In this document: positions 31,181 to 40,206 of the stretch, in pieces
How positions within the stretch are numbered: the stretch's first letter is position 1
Layout: the number at the start of each line of letters is the position of its first letter
Source of the DNA: Bradyrhizobium sp. cir1
GTDB taxonomy: Bacteria; Pseudomonadota; Alphaproteobacteria; Rhizobiales; Xanthobacteraceae
Reading direction: 5' to 3'
Assembly (NCBI RefSeq): GCF_014198245.1
Contig: NZ_JACIHE010000010.1
Span: forward strand, 203,512-267,511
DNA length: 64,000 nt
Made by a program: the position numbers and the translations under genes
Notes under the pieces: model-generated
The model's input: the letters and a program-made list of their open reading frames with translations, nothing else
Databases searched by the model: none
What the model was told of the DNA's origin: nothing

Positions 31181-33528
31181 CACCACGCCTTGCCCTTCTT
31201 GCCCTTGCCTTTTCCCTTGTTCTTGACTTTCTTCCCCTTGCCGGACTTTTGCGTCTCCGGCTTGCGTTTTCTCTCCGGGCTGCGTCCGGGATGCGCCTTG
31301 GATGATTTGCGCTGTGGACGGAATGGCCTGCGCTCACGTGGGCCGCTCTCGCTCTCCGACGACAGCAGCTCGAAGCGCAGCGCGCCGGCGATGGGAGCGG
31401 CTTCGATCAGCCGGACATCAACGACGTCGCCGAGCTGGTAGATCGTGCCGCTGCGGGTGCCGACCAGGGCGTGGCGGCTCTCGTCATAGTTGAAATATTC
31501 CGTGCCGAGGGATCGGATCGGGATCAATCCGTCGGCGCCGGTCTCGCTCAGCTTGACGAACAGGCCGGCGCGGGTGACGCCGGAGACGCGGCCCTGGAAG
31601 CTCGCGCCGATGCGGTCGGCAAGATGATGGGCGATCAGGCGGTCGACGGTCTCGCGCTCCGCCTTCATCGCGCGCCGCTCGGTCAGCGAAATATGCGCGG
31701 CGACCTCGCCGAGGCTCTCCGGTGTCTCGCTGTCGGGCAGGGCGCCTTCGCCCAGCCCCAGCGCGCGGACCAGCGCGCGGTGCACGACGAGGTCGGCATA
31801 GCGGCGGATCGGCGAGGTGAAATGCGCGTAGCGGCGCAGGTTGAGGCCGAAATGGCCGTAGTTTTCCGATGAGTACTCAGCCTGCGCCTGGGCGCGCAGC
31901 ACGACCTCGCTGACCAGCGGGTAATAGTCATGGCCCTCGAGCTGGGCCAGCACGCGGTTGAACAGGGTAGGACGCAGCGCGCCCGATTTGGCGAAGGGGA
32001 CGTCGAGCGTTTCCAGGAATTCCGCGAGCGCGTGGACCTTCTCCAGCGTCGGCTCGTCATGCACGCGGTAGATCAGCGGCAGCGACTTCTTCTCGAGCAT
32101 TTCCGCCGCCGCGACGTTGGCGAGGATCATGAATTCCTCGATCAGCTTGTGCGCATCGAGGCGTTCCGGCACGACGACGCGGTCGACCGTGCCGTCGCTC
32201 TTGAGCAGGATCTTGCGCTCCGGCAGATCGAGATTGAGCGGATCGCGCTCGTCGCGCGCGCGCTTGGCGCAGGCGTAGGCGGCATAGAGTGGCTTCAGGA
32301 TCGGATCGAGCAGGGGGCCCGTGGTATCGTCCGGCCGCCCGTCGATCGCAGCCTGCGCCTGCGCGTAGCTCAGCTTCGCCGCCGAGCGCATCAGGATGCG
32401 ATGAAAACTGTGCGAGCGCTTGCGGCCGTCGGGGCCGAGCACCATGCGCACCGCCAGCGCGCCGCGCGGCTCGCCCGGCACCAGCGAGCAGAGATTGTTG
32501 GAGATGCGCTCGGGCAGCATCGGCACGACGCGGTCGGGGAAGTAGACCGAGTTGCCGCGGTCGAGCGCGTCGCGATCGAGCGCAGCACCCGGCCGGACGT
32601 AGAAGCTGACATCGGCGATGGCGACGTTGACGATGAAGCCGCCCCTGTTGTTGGGATCGTCGTCTGCTTGCGCATGCACCGCATCGTCATGATCCTTGGC
32701 GTCGGGTGGATCGATGGTGATGAGCGGGACGTCGCGCCAGTCCTCGCGGCCCTTCAGATTGGCGGGCTCGGCGGCTTCAGCCTCGCGCTCGGCGGCGGAG
32801 GAGAACTGCAGCGGAATGTCGTGGGCATAGATCGCGATCAGGCTGATCGCCTTCTCGGACTTGACCGAGCCGAGCTTCTCCTTGACCCGGCCGGAGGCGA
32901 GGCCAAAGCCGCGTGAGCGGACGATGTCGACGCTGACGAGGTCACCGTCCTGCGCGCCACCCGTATCAGTCTTCGCGATGTTCAGCTCGCGGTCGGCGAA
33001 CTTCTTGTCGACGGGGACGAGCCGTCCGCCGCCTTCGGGAAGCGCGCGGAACACGCCCAGGATGCGGCTCTTGGCCTTGTCGATGACCTTGATGATGCGG
33101 CCGCGATAGGCGGGGCCTTCGTCATCATCGCTGCGCTCGACGCGCAGCAGCGCGCGATCGCCGATGCCGGCGGTGGTGCCGGGCTTGGGCCGGCGCGGCA
33201 TCTCGATGAGGATCTTTGGCGGCTCGCCGCTCTCGACCTCGTCCCATTCGGCGGGGGAGGCGATCAACTCGCCGTCGGTATCGCGGCCGGTGATGTCGGC
33301 GAGCAGCGTCGGCGGCAGAGCGTCCGGCTCGGAGACCTTGTGGCGTTTCTTCTTGATGATGCCGTCGTCGGCGAGCTCGCGCAGCATGCGCCTGAGCTCG
33401 GCGCGATCGGCGTTCTTCAGGCCGAACTCGCGCGCAATTTCGCGAGTCCCGACCTTTCCTGGATTTGCCTTGATGAAGGCGACGATGGCTTGCCTGTCGG
33501 GAAAGCCATGGTCTTTCTTTGGTTTCAC
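31180..33528 (-). CDS. rnr: Ribonuclease R
   Basis: A 782-residue processive 3'-5' exoribonuclease that degrades structured RNA. In order: an N-terminal winged-helix segment (AIVAFIKANPGKVGTREIAR), cold-shock domains, the RNB domain with its Asp cluster (TIDPPDAKDHDDAVHA) and FTSPIRRYADLVVHR, an S1 domain (RVSGVTRAGLFVKLSETGAD), and a long Lys-rich tail (KKGKAW end). The length is normal for the family. It lies seven bases downstream of topA and overlaps the DUF983 start. Confidence 0.95.
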   Translation of the reverse strand: MKPKKDHGFPDRQAIVAFIKANPGKVGTREIAREFGLKNADRAELRRMLRELADDGIIKKKRHKVSEPDALPPTLLADITGRDTDGELIASPAEWDEVESGEPPKILIEMPRRPKPGTTAGIGDRALLRVERSDDDEGPAYRGRIIKVIDKAKSRILGVFRALPEGGGRLVPVDKKFADRELNIAKTDTGGAQDGDLVSVDIVRSRGFGLASGRVKEKLGSVKSEKAISLIAIYAHDIPLQFSSAAEREAEAAEPANLKGREDWRDVPLITIDPPDAKDHDDAVHAQADDDPNNRGGFIVNVAIADVSFYVRPGAALDRDALDRGNSVYFPDRVVPMLPERISNNLCSLVPGEPRGALAVRMVLGPDGRKRSHSFHRILMRSAAKLSYAQAQAAIDGRPDDTTGPLLDPILKPLYAAYACAKRARDERDPLNLDLPERKILLKSDGTVDRVVVPERLDAHKLIEEFMILANVAAAEMLEKKSLPLIYRVHDEPTLEKVHALAEFLETLDVPFAKSGALRPTLFNRVLAQLEGHDYYPLVSEVVLRAQAQAEYSSENYGHFGLNLRRYAHFTSPIRRYADLVVHRALVRALGLGEGALPDSETPESLGEVAAHISLTERRAMKAERETVDRLIAHHLADRIGASFQGRVSGVTRAGLFVKLSETGADGLIPIRSLGTEYFNYDESRHALVGTRSGTIYQLGDVVDVRLIEAAPIAGALRFELLSSESESGPRERRPFRPQRKSSKAHPGRSPERKRKPETQKSGKGKKVKNKGKGKGKKGKAW

Positions 33529-33535
33529 TTAACCT

Positions 33536-36298
33536 CTAATTCTTGCCGGCACTCTTCTTGGCCGGAGCCTTGGTGGCGGCTGCCTTGGTCGGCGACGTCT
33601 TTGCGGTCGACGACACGGCGGCGCGCGCCTTGCTGGTGGATTCAGTCTTCGATTTGGCCGCGGCTTTCTTCGCGGCCGGTTTCTTCGGCTTCGGTGCGGC
33701 GTCCTCGCCGTCCGCAGCCTTCTCTGCAGCCTTCTTGGCCTTGGCCGGCTTTGCCGCCTTCTTCGCCTTGGTCTTGCCGCCGCTCTTTCCGCCCCCTTTG
33801 GCCGCGCGCTCGTCGATCAGCGCGATCGCCTGCGGCAGCGTGATGGCGTCCTTCTCGAACTCGGCGGGGATCGTCGCGTTGACACCGCCCGCGGTGACAT
33901 AGGCGCCGTAGCGGCCGCTCTTCACGGTGACGGTGCCGAGCGTCGGGTGATCGCCGATGGCCTTGCCGGGATCGGCGCCGAAGCGCCGGCTCGGGCCCTT
34001 GGCGACCTTCTCCGCGATCAGCGTCACGGCGCGGTTGAGGCCGATGTCGAAGACCTCATCGCCGGCCTCGAGGCTCGCATAGGTCTTCTCGTGCTTCACG
34101 AACGGCCCGAAGCGGCCGAGGCCGGCTGTGATCGGCTGGCCGGTCTCCGGATGCTTGCCGATCTCGCGCGGCAGCGACAGCAGCTTCAGCGCAAGCTCGA
34201 GCTCGACATCGCTGGGCGAGGTGCCCTTCGGGATACCTGCACGCTTGGGCTTCTCGCCTTCCTCGTAATCCTTCTGCTCGCCGAGCTGGATGTAGGGCCC
34301 GAAGCGGCCGGCCTTGACCCAGACATCGCGACCCGTATCAGGGTCCTGGCCGAGCGACCGGTCGGCAGTCGCCTCGCCATCGGCGGCGAGCTGACGGGTG
34401 TAGCGGCACTCCGGATAGTTCGAGCAGCCGACGAAGGCGCCGAACTTGCCGGCCTTCAGATTCAGCCGGCCAGTGCCGCAGTTCGGGCACTGCCTGATGT
34501 CGCCGCCATCCGCGCGCGGCGGATAGATGTGCTGGCCCAGCATGTCGTCGAGCACGTCGAGCACCTGCGCCACGCGCAGATCCTTGATGTCGTCGACGGC
34601 GCCGATGAAGCCGGTCCAGAAATCCTTTAGCACCTGCTGCCAGGAGATCTCGTTGTTGGAGATGCGGTCGAGCTGCTCTTCGAGACCGGCGGTGAAGTCG
34701 TATTCGACGTAGCGGGCAAAGAAGCTTTCGAGGAACGCGACCACGACGCGGCCCTTGTCCTCGCCGTGCAGGCGCTTCTTCTCCAGCTTGACGTAGCCGC
34801 GGTCCTTCAGGACCTGAAGGATCGAGGCATAGGTCGAGGGGCGGCCGATGCCGAGCTCTTCCATGCGCTTGACGAGGGACGCTTCCGAGAAGCGCGGCGG
34901 CGGTTCGGTGAAGTGCTGGGTGACGGAAAGCGACTGTCGCTTCAGCGCGTCGTTCGGGCTCATCGCGGGCAGGCGGCGGGAGTCTTCGTCCTCCTCGTCG
35001 TCGCGGCCCTCCTGATAAAGAGCGAGGAAGCCGTCGAACTTGACGACCTGGCCGGTGGCGCGCAGCTCCAGCGTGCGGCCGCCGGCCTTCGCGGTGATGT
35101 CGACGGTGGTGCGCTCGAGCTCGGCCGATTCCATCTGGCTGGCGATGGTGCGCTTCCAGATCAGCTCATAGAGGCGCGCCTGGTCGGCATCGAGCTTGCG
35201 GCTCATGCTGTCGGGGCGGCGTGAGAGGTCGGTCGGGCGGATCGCTTCGTGTGCTTCCTGGGCGTTCTTGGCCTTGGCCTGGTACTGGCGTGGCGCATCC
35301 GGCACATAGGCGTTGCCATAGTCCTCGCCGATCACCTTGCGCGCCTGGGTGATCGCCTCGGGCGCGATCTGCACGCCGTCGGTACGCATATAAGTAATGA
35401 GTCCGGTGGTCTCGCCGCCGATGTCGATGCCTTCATAGAGGCGCTGGGCGATGCGCATGGTGTGCGCGGGCGCAAAGCCGTATTTGCGGCTGGCTTCCTG
35501 CTGCAGCGTCGAGGTGGTGAAGGGCGCCTGCGGATTGCGGCGGGCCGGCTTTGCGTCGACCGCGGTAACGGCGTAGCTCGCCAGTTCCAGCGCCTTCTTG
35601 AAGTCCTCGGCTTCGGCGCCGGTGCCGATGTCGAGGCGCTGGATCTTCTTGCCGTCGGCGCCGACCAGGCGGGCCTCGAAGGCATCGCCGCGCGGGGTGA
35701 GCAGGGTCGCGATCAGCGACCAATATTCGCGCGGCACGAACTTCTCGATCTCGAGTTCGCGGTCGCAGACGAGGCGCAGCGCCACCGACTGCACGCGGCC
35801 GGCCGAGCGGGCGCCCGGCAGCTTGCGCCACAGCACCGGGGAGAGCGTGAAGCCGACCAGATAATCCAGCGCGCGGCGCGCCATATAGGCGTCGACCAGC
35901 GCGCCGTCGATCTCGCGCGGATGCTTCATCGCCTCCGAGACGGCCTGCTTGGTGATGGCGTTGAACACCACGCGCTCGATCTTCTGATCCTTCAGCGCGC
36001 GCTTCTCCTTCATCACCTCCAGCACGTGCCAGGAGATGGCCTCGCCCTCGCGATCAGGGTCGGTCGCCAGAATCAGGCGGTCGGCGCCCTTCAGCGACCG
36101 GGCAATATCGTTGAGCCGGCCGGCCGCCTTGGGGTCGACTTCCCAGATCATCTTGAAATTAGCGTCGGGATCGACGGAACCGTTCTTCGCCGGGAGATCG
36201 CGGACATGGCCGAACGAGGCCAGAACCTCGTAGGACGAGCCCAGATATTTGTTGATCGTCTTGGCTTTCGCCGGCGACTCCACAATGACGATATTCAT
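33536..36298 (-). CDS. topA: DNA topoisomerase I
   Basis: A 920-residue type IA topoisomerase that relaxes negative supercoils. Seen are the Toprim start MNIVIVESPAKAKTINKYLG, acidic DPDREGEAISWHV, the active-site Tyr in GLITYMRTDG, one four-Cys zinc ribbon (CPNCGTGRLNLKAGKFG, then GCSNYPEC), and several TopA C-terminal repeats (RFGPYIQLG, RFGPFVKHE, RYGAYVTAG). The last 90 or so residues are Lys/Ala rich, histone-like, and probably bind DNA. The gene is followed directly by rnr. DprA is usually just upstream, but here about 4 kb of other genes intervene. Confidence 0.96.
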   Translation of the reverse strand: MNIVIVESPAKAKTINKYLGSSYEVLASFGHVRDLPAKNGSVDPDANFKMIWEVDPKAAGRLNDIARSLKGADRLILATDPDREGEAISWHVLEVMKEKRALKDQKIERVVFNAITKQAVSEAMKHPREIDGALVDAYMARRALDYLVGFTLSPVLWRKLPGARSAGRVQSVALRLVCDRELEIEKFVPREYWSLIATLLTPRGDAFEARLVGADGKKIQRLDIGTGAEAEDFKKALELASYAVTAVDAKPARRNPQAPFTTSTLQQEASRKYGFAPAHTMRIAQRLYEGIDIGGETTGLITYMRTDGVQIAPEAITQARKVIGEDYGNAYVPDAPRQYQAKAKNAQEAHEAIRPTDLSRRPDSMSRKLDADQARLYELIWKRTIASQMESAELERTTVDITAKAGGRTLELRATGQVVKFDGFLALYQEGRDDEEDEDSRRLPAMSPNDALKRQSLSVTQHFTEPPPRFSEASLVKRMEELGIGRPSTYASILQVLKDRGYVKLEKKRLHGEDKGRVVVAFLESFFARYVEYDFTAGLEEQLDRISNNEISWQQVLKDFWTGFIGAVDDIKDLRVAQVLDVLDDMLGQHIYPPRADGGDIRQCPNCGTGRLNLKAGKFGAFVGCSNYPECRYTRQLAADGEATADRSLGQDPDTGRDVWVKAGRFGPYIQLGEQKDYEEGEKPKRAGIPKGTSPSDVELELALKLLSLPREIGKHPETGQPITAGLGRFGPFVKHEKTYASLEAGDEVFDIGLNRAVTLIAEKVAKGPSRRFGADPGKAIGDHPTLGTVTVKSGRYGAYVTAGGVNATIPAEFEKDAITLPQAIALIDERAAKGGGKSGGKTKAKKAAKPAKAKKAAEKAADGEDAAPKPKKPAAKKAAAKSKTESTSKARAAVSSTAKTSPTKAAATKAPAKKSAGKN

Positions 36299-36526
36299 TT
36301 AGTTCCAGTGGCTTACGGGAAAATCTCGGGCCGGAAACGAAAGGACTCGGGTCGGCCGTTTCGCCCCGAACATGGGTGGTGAGACCTCCGCTGTCAAATC
36401 GAGGGGTGTTGAAAGCGCTCCGGATGGGAAAAGTTTCATATCGAGAAAGTTGCAAAATACCACCTTGGAGTTGCGGTCCATGTCGGCGTAGTGTCTCTGT
36501 GGGGCGTGGATTCGGGGTGGGGACTG

Positions 36527-36766
36527 GTGACAAGGCCGGGAAAGAAGCGGGCGCGCGCCGTATCGGGCGTGCCGGGAGGCTCGCGCAGCGAGGAACCAGG
36601 GGAGGGCGGGGCAGATGAGGCGGTGGCCTTCATCGCCGAGCAGGTGGCTGCCTTGCGCAAGCTCGCCGAGCGCCACAAGCTGGACGTGCTGCATTATCTC
36701 CTAGGCATGACGCAGCTGGAGGCCGACGAGCATCTGCGGCTGCGGACGAGGCGCAAGCTGTCGTGA
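36527..36766 (+). CDS. Small hypothetical protein
   Basis: A 79-residue ORF with a GTG start after a G-rich ribosome-binding stretch. The N-terminus is basic (VTRPGKKRARAV), the middle Gly-rich, and the C-terminal half helical (AVAFIAEQVAALRKLAERHK, YLLGMTQLEADEHLRLR), which looks like a conserved coiled-coil or dimerising segment. I have seen similar short proteins in Bradyrhizobium-type genomes but know no function. It is divergent from topA. Confidence 0.55.
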   Translation: MTRPGKKRARAVSGVPGGSRSEEPGEGGADEAVAFIAEQVAALRKLAERHKLDVLHYLLGMTQLEADEHLRLRTRRKLS

Positions 36767-36788
36767 GGCGCGGGTCTCTATCAGTCCC

Positions 36789-36907
36789 GTCATGAGTGGC
36801 GCGATGCTGGGCATCGCGCCGGGAGCCTCGAAGGATGAACGGCCGAGGCGCCAGCCGGGCCGTCGCCCTTCGAGGCTCGCCGAAGAGGCGAGCGCCTCAG
36901 GGTGACG
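36789..36907. repeat. Dispersed palindromic element, family C
   Basis: About 119 bp with an inner inverted pair around GAGCCTCGAAGG and CCTTCGAGGCTC and an end CCTCAGGGTGACGGTG matching the copy at 13694. The left end is diverged (GTCATGAGTGG). Confidence 0.72.
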
Positions 36908-36937
36908 GTGATAGATATGAGCACGCTGCATCATCCG

Positions 36938-37017
36938 CGTCATTGCGAGCGTAGTGAAGCAATCCAGAGTCGTTCCGCGGAGGTAGTCTGGATTGCTTCG
37001 CTGCGCTCGCAATGACG
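36938..37017. repeat. Dispersed palindromic element, family B
   Basis: About 80 bp with ends CGTCATTGCGAGCGTAG and GCTCGCAATGACG and inner AGCAATCCAGA / TCTGGATTGCT. It follows the family C copy directly, between two convergent genes. Confidence 0.8.
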
Positions 37018-37038
37018 TGTGGCGGCAGTTCGCCGTTA

Positions 37039-37506
37039 TCACGCCGACCGCCGCGGTCGCGCCGGCCGCGGCTTCAGCGTGGTATCCGCCGGGCTGAGCA
37101 GGCGGCCGTCCTCGGCGTGCATTTCGAGCTTCTTCACCGGGCGGCCCTTTTCGCGATCGACGAGGATCGTTGCGATCTCTTCGGGACGATCGTCGAATTC
37201 CTCGCTCCATTGCCGCAGCGCGACCAGGATCGGGAAGGTGCCGCGGCCCTTCGGCGTCAGCGCGTACTCCTGATAGGCGCTGCCGTCGGAGGCGGGGGCT
37301 GTGGCCAGAATGCCGTGGTCGACCAGTGAGCGCAGTCGCGCCGCCAGGATGTTCTTGGCCATGCCGAGCTTGCTCTGAAACTCGCCGAAGCGGCGCAGGC
37401 CGAACAGCGCCTCGCGGATGATCAGCAGCGACCACCAGTCGCCGAGCGCGTCCAGCGACCGCGCAATCGGGCAGGAATCGCCCTCGAAGCTCGTTCGTTT
37501 CACCAT
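37039..37506 (-). CDS. HxlR family transcriptional regulator
   Basis: A 155-residue winged-helix regulator. The HxlR signature is clear: CPIARSLDALGDWWSLLIIR, FGEFQSKLGMAKNILAARL, LVDHGIL, YALTPKGRG. Cys 12 near the N-terminus is the position that in some HxlR-type proteins senses aldehydes or oxidants. It is divergent from an SDR gene with inverted repeats between them, so it probably regulates that gene. Confidence 0.9.
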   Translation of the reverse strand: MVKRTSFEGDSCPIARSLDALGDWWSLLIIREALFGLRRFGEFQSKLGMAKNILAARLRSLVDHGILATAPASDGSAYQEYALTPKGRGTFPILVALRQWSEEFDDRPEEIATILVDREKGRPVKKLEMHAEDGRLLSPADTTLKPRPARPRRSA

Positions 37507-37560
37507 CGTCGTCTGCCCTGTCGCGTTCGCACGGCGTCCGCGCCGATCACGCGCTTGTGT

Positions 37561-37614
37561 GGTTGCATCATAAAACCAAATGGCCTAGATCGCAACCTAG
37601 TTTCATCATGCAAC
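37561..37614. promoter_or_regulatory. Inverted repeats between HxlR and SDR genes, likely operator
   Basis: GGTTGC (37561) pairs with GCAACC (37592), and GTTGCAT (37562) pairs with ATGCAAC (37608). The overlapping pairs lie in the 122-base gap between the two divergent genes. Confidence 0.5.
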
Positions 37615-37628
37615 TACTGGAGGCGAGC

Positions 37629-38402
37629 GTGAGACTGAAGAACAAGACGGCCCTGATCACCGGCGGCAACAGCGGCATCGGGCTTGCGACGGCAAAACTG
37701 TTCGTGGCCGAGGGCGCCAGGGTGGTGATCACCGGGCGCAACAAGGAGACGCTGGCGGCGGCCGCCAAGGAGCTCGGGCCGAACGCGCTCGCCTTGCCTG
37801 CCGATGCGACGGACATCGCGGCGACGGAAGCCGCGATCAAGCAGGGCGCGGAAAAATTCGGCAAGTTCGATATCGTGTTCGCCAACGCCGGCATCGCCGG
37901 CGGCACGCCGCTGGGCTCGGCGACACCAGAGGTGTTCGAGAAGGTCATCAGCACCAACCTGACCGGCGTGTTCTTCACCGTGCAGTCGGCATTACCTTAT
38001 CTCAACGACAATGCCTCGATCATCCTCAACGGCTCGGTGATCTCGGTGCTCGGCATTCCCGGCTACTCGGCTTACGGCGCGGCGAAGGCCGGCGTGCGGG
38101 CGATGGCGCGGATCATGGCCTCGGAGCTGTCGCCGCGCGGTATTCGCGTCAATGTCGTTGCGCCCGGTGCGATCCGCACGCCGATCTGGGGGCCTGCGAC
38201 CGCGACGCCCGAAGCCGAGAAGGTGTTCGAGAAGCGGATCGGGCTGATGACGCCTCTCGGCCGCCTCGGCGAAACGGATCACGTTGCGAAGACGGTGCTG
38301 TTCCTTGCTTCCGATGATGCCGCGCATGTGCAGGGCCAGGAGATCTTCGTCGACGGCGGCGCGGTGGCATCGCCGAGCGGCGCGCCGATCTATCGCGGCT
38401 GA
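37629..38402 (+). CDS. Short-chain dehydrogenase/reductase
   Basis: A 257-residue NAD(P)-dependent oxidoreductase. The Rossmann motif TGGNSGIGLATA, NAG motif (FANAGIAGG), catalytic Ser in LNGSVIS, YxxxK as YSAYGAAKAGV, and the C-terminal DGGAVASPSG are all present. The Arg after the dinucleotide fold (ITGRNKET) suggests NADP. The GTG start is preferred because GGAGG lies just ahead; ATG 37608 is the alternative and would overlap the operator-like repeats. Confidence 0.9.
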   Translation: MRLKNKTALITGGNSGIGLATAKLFVAEGARVVITGRNKETLAAAAKELGPNALALPADATDIAATEAAIKQGAEKFGKFDIVFANAGIAGGTPLGSATPEVFEKVISTNLTGVFFTVQSALPYLNDNASIILNGSVISVLGIPGYSAYGAAKAGVRAMARIMASELSPRGIRVNVVAPGAIRTPIWGPATATPEAEKVFEKRIGLMTPLGRLGETDHVAKTVLFLASDDAAHVQGQEIFVDGGAVASPSGAPIYRG

Positions 38403-38577
38403 TCAAGTAAGGCGAAAATTGAATCGGTCGGCGCTCCGACGCCGGTTGCGTCGGCCGGTTCCCTCGCGTTGTGAAACCTATTTTCTAAACCTTTGCGTGA
38501 GGTGTTGAACCTTTGCTTGCGCTGCCAAGACATTCGTACGGGCAGGGTCACAAGACTCGATTTCATGGGAGCCAGTG

Positions 38578-38760
38578 ATGCCGAAGGCAGCTCGCATTTT
38601 TTCGTCGATTTCAGCACCGCGTATTTTCACCGAACGTTCCGCAATTCCCGCCAAGCGCTCCGACACCTCCGAGTTCATCGGGGTGGCTCTTTTCGCCGGC
38701 ATCGGCCTGTTCGTTTCGCTTGTGGCCGTCATCCTGGGCATGCAGGGCATCTGGTCTTAG
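38578..38760 (+). CDS. Small single-pass membrane protein
   Basis: A 60-residue ORF starting MPKAARIFSS, with GGGAG six bases upstream. One C-terminal hydrophobic helix (FIGVALFAGIGLFVSLVAVI) follows a basic N-terminus, so the N-terminus should face the cytoplasm. There is no recognised family. It converges on azoR. Confidence 0.55.
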   Translation: MPKAARIFSSISAPRIFTERSAIPAKRSDTSEFIGVALFAGIGLFVSLVAVILGMQGIWS

Positions 38761-38824
38761 CGACGTCGCTGCCTCGTCAGCCGCCGCCGGACTCCGGCAG
38801 CGGCTGGTATGTTCGGGGCGAGTT

Positions 38825-39430
38825 CTACGCAGCGCGTAAATTGGTCGCGGCCTGGAGTGCGCCTGCAATCGCCTTTTCGCGGTGCTCCGGTCCGACCTGG
38901 ATGCCATCGGCGACGATGAATTCGGGATTGATCCCGATGAAGCCGAACACGCCGCGCAAGTAGGTCTCGAGATGCTCGAGCGCCGCGGCCGGCGAGCCTG
39001 CGCCGTAATAGCCGCCGCGTGAGATGGCCAGGATCACGCGCTTGCCGCCGGCAAGACCCTGCGGCCCATTCGCCCCGTAGCTGAACGTCTTGCCCGCCAC
39101 GACGATCCGGTCGATCCATGCCTTGAGCTGGCTGGGAATGGTGAAGTTGTACATGGGGGCGCCGATCACGACGACGTCGGCGGCCAGGAACTCGTCCAGC
39201 GCGGCCGCGCTCGCGGCGAGGTCGGGGCCGAGTTCAGCCGGCGCCGGCGCGCCCTGCGCGGCAGCCAGATGCGAGCCGGAGAGGTGGGCGAGCGGGGTCT
39301 GGCTCAGGTCGCGATAGACCAGCTCGAGCGAGGGCGTTGCCTGCTTGAGGCGGTCGACTATGGCGGCGGAGACCTGCCGGCTGACGGAGTGGGGGCCGAG
39401 GACGCTGGAGTCGATATGGAGGAGTTTCAT
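38825..39430 (-). CDS. azoR: FMN-dependent NADH-azoreductase/quinone reductase
   Basis: A 201-residue flavodoxin-fold enzyme. The FMN-binding N-terminus (LHIDSSVLGPHSVSRQVSAA), GAPMYNFTIPSQLKAWIDR, and SRGGYYG match AzoR, which reduces azo dyes and quinones by two electrons using NADH. In vivo it is more likely a quinone detoxification enzyme. It is divergent from an HxlR regulator 83 bases away, an arrangement typical of YodB/HxlR-controlled azoreductases. Confidence 0.92.
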   Translation of the reverse strand: MKLLHIDSSVLGPHSVSRQVSAAIVDRLKQATPSLELVYRDLSQTPLAHLSGSHLAAAQGAPAPAELGPDLAASAAALDEFLAADVVVIGAPMYNFTIPSQLKAWIDRIVVAGKTFSYGANGPQGLAGGKRVILAISRGGYYGAGSPAAALEHLETYLRGVFGFIGINPEFIVADGIQVGPEHREKAIAGALQAATNLRAA

Positions 39431-39513
39431 TTGGGGTCACCCTGGTATAGATTTGTAACCCGAACTACATGAGTGACTGTCGAAATCCCCGCAAGAACGC
39501 ACTTTTTTGAGCC

Positions 39514-39960
39514 ATGGACACATATTTGAAACCGGCACACACCGATTTGCCCACCCCGCCAAGGGTGGATCAGAGGCTGGGTCCAGGTCCGGAGCAAAGG
39601 CCGGATCCGAACCATGCGGACTGCCGCGGGGTTGCCTCCGTGCTGTCCCGCGTCGGCGACAAATGGAGCGTGCTCGTCATCATGATGCTGAGCGACGGGC
39701 CGAAGCGCTTCAACGAGCTGAAACGCTTGATCAACGGCATCTCGCAGCGGATGCTGACCCTGACGCTGCGCGGCCTCGAGCGCGACGGCCTCGTCACGCG
39801 CACGATCTTCCCGACCATTCCGCCGCGCGTGGACTATGAGCTGACCGATCTCGGCCACGGCCTGTCGCGCCCCGTCGAGGCGCTCGGCAAATGGGCCAAG
39901 GACCACCTCGATCAGATCGAGGCCGCACGCACGAAGTTCGACCAGCGCAACGACGGTTAA
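39514..39960 (+). CDS. HxlR family transcriptional regulator
   Basis: A 148-residue winged-helix regulator with CRGVASVLSRVGDKWSVLVI, FNELKRLINGISQRMLTLTL, LERDGLVTR and DYELTDLG. The single Cys near residue 30 corresponds to the conserved redox-active Cys of YodB/HypR/QorR-type proteins. It is divergent from azoR, so quinone- or electrophile-induced control of azoR is a reasonable inference. It differs from the HxlR protein at 37039. Confidence 0.9.
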   Translation: MDTYLKPAHTDLPTPPRVDQRLGPGPEQRPDPNHADCRGVASVLSRVGDKWSVLVIMMLSDGPKRFNELKRLINGISQRMLTLTLRGLERDGLVTRTIFPTIPPRVDYELTDLGHGLSRPVEALGKWAKDHLDQIEAARTKFDQRNDG

Positions 39961-40027
39961 AGTGGAATCAATCTCGGTTGGCCGATGTGAGCCGGCCGTC
40001 ACCTCCTACCGAGGGGCAGCCGCGTTT

Positions 40028-40188
40028 CACCCTCCCCTGGAGGGGGAGGGTCGGCTCACATTGAGCGCAGCGACATGTGAGACGGGGTGGGGTGACGGTC
40101 TGTCCACATCCAACAGTGCCCGCGTGGAGAGATCACCCCACCCCGCTCGCGCTGCGCGCGATCGACCCTCCCCCTCCAGGGGAGGGTA
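40028..40188. repeat. Dispersed palindromic element, family E (long)
   Basis: About 160 bp with inverted ends CCCTCCCCTGGAGGGGGAGGG and CCCTCCCCCTCCAGGGGAGGG, and inner inverted GGGGTGGGGTGA / TCACCCCACCCC. It lies between the convergent HxlR and dprA genes. A short form is at 55427. Confidence 0.8.
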
Positions 40189-40206
40189 AGAGTACGAACC
40201 AGCCCT

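Noticed and set aside
40028..40188. Palindrome considered as a CRISPR or IS remnant
   Set aside because: There are no regularly spaced direct repeats, no cas gene and no transposase frame; it matches the dispersed palindrome pattern instead.
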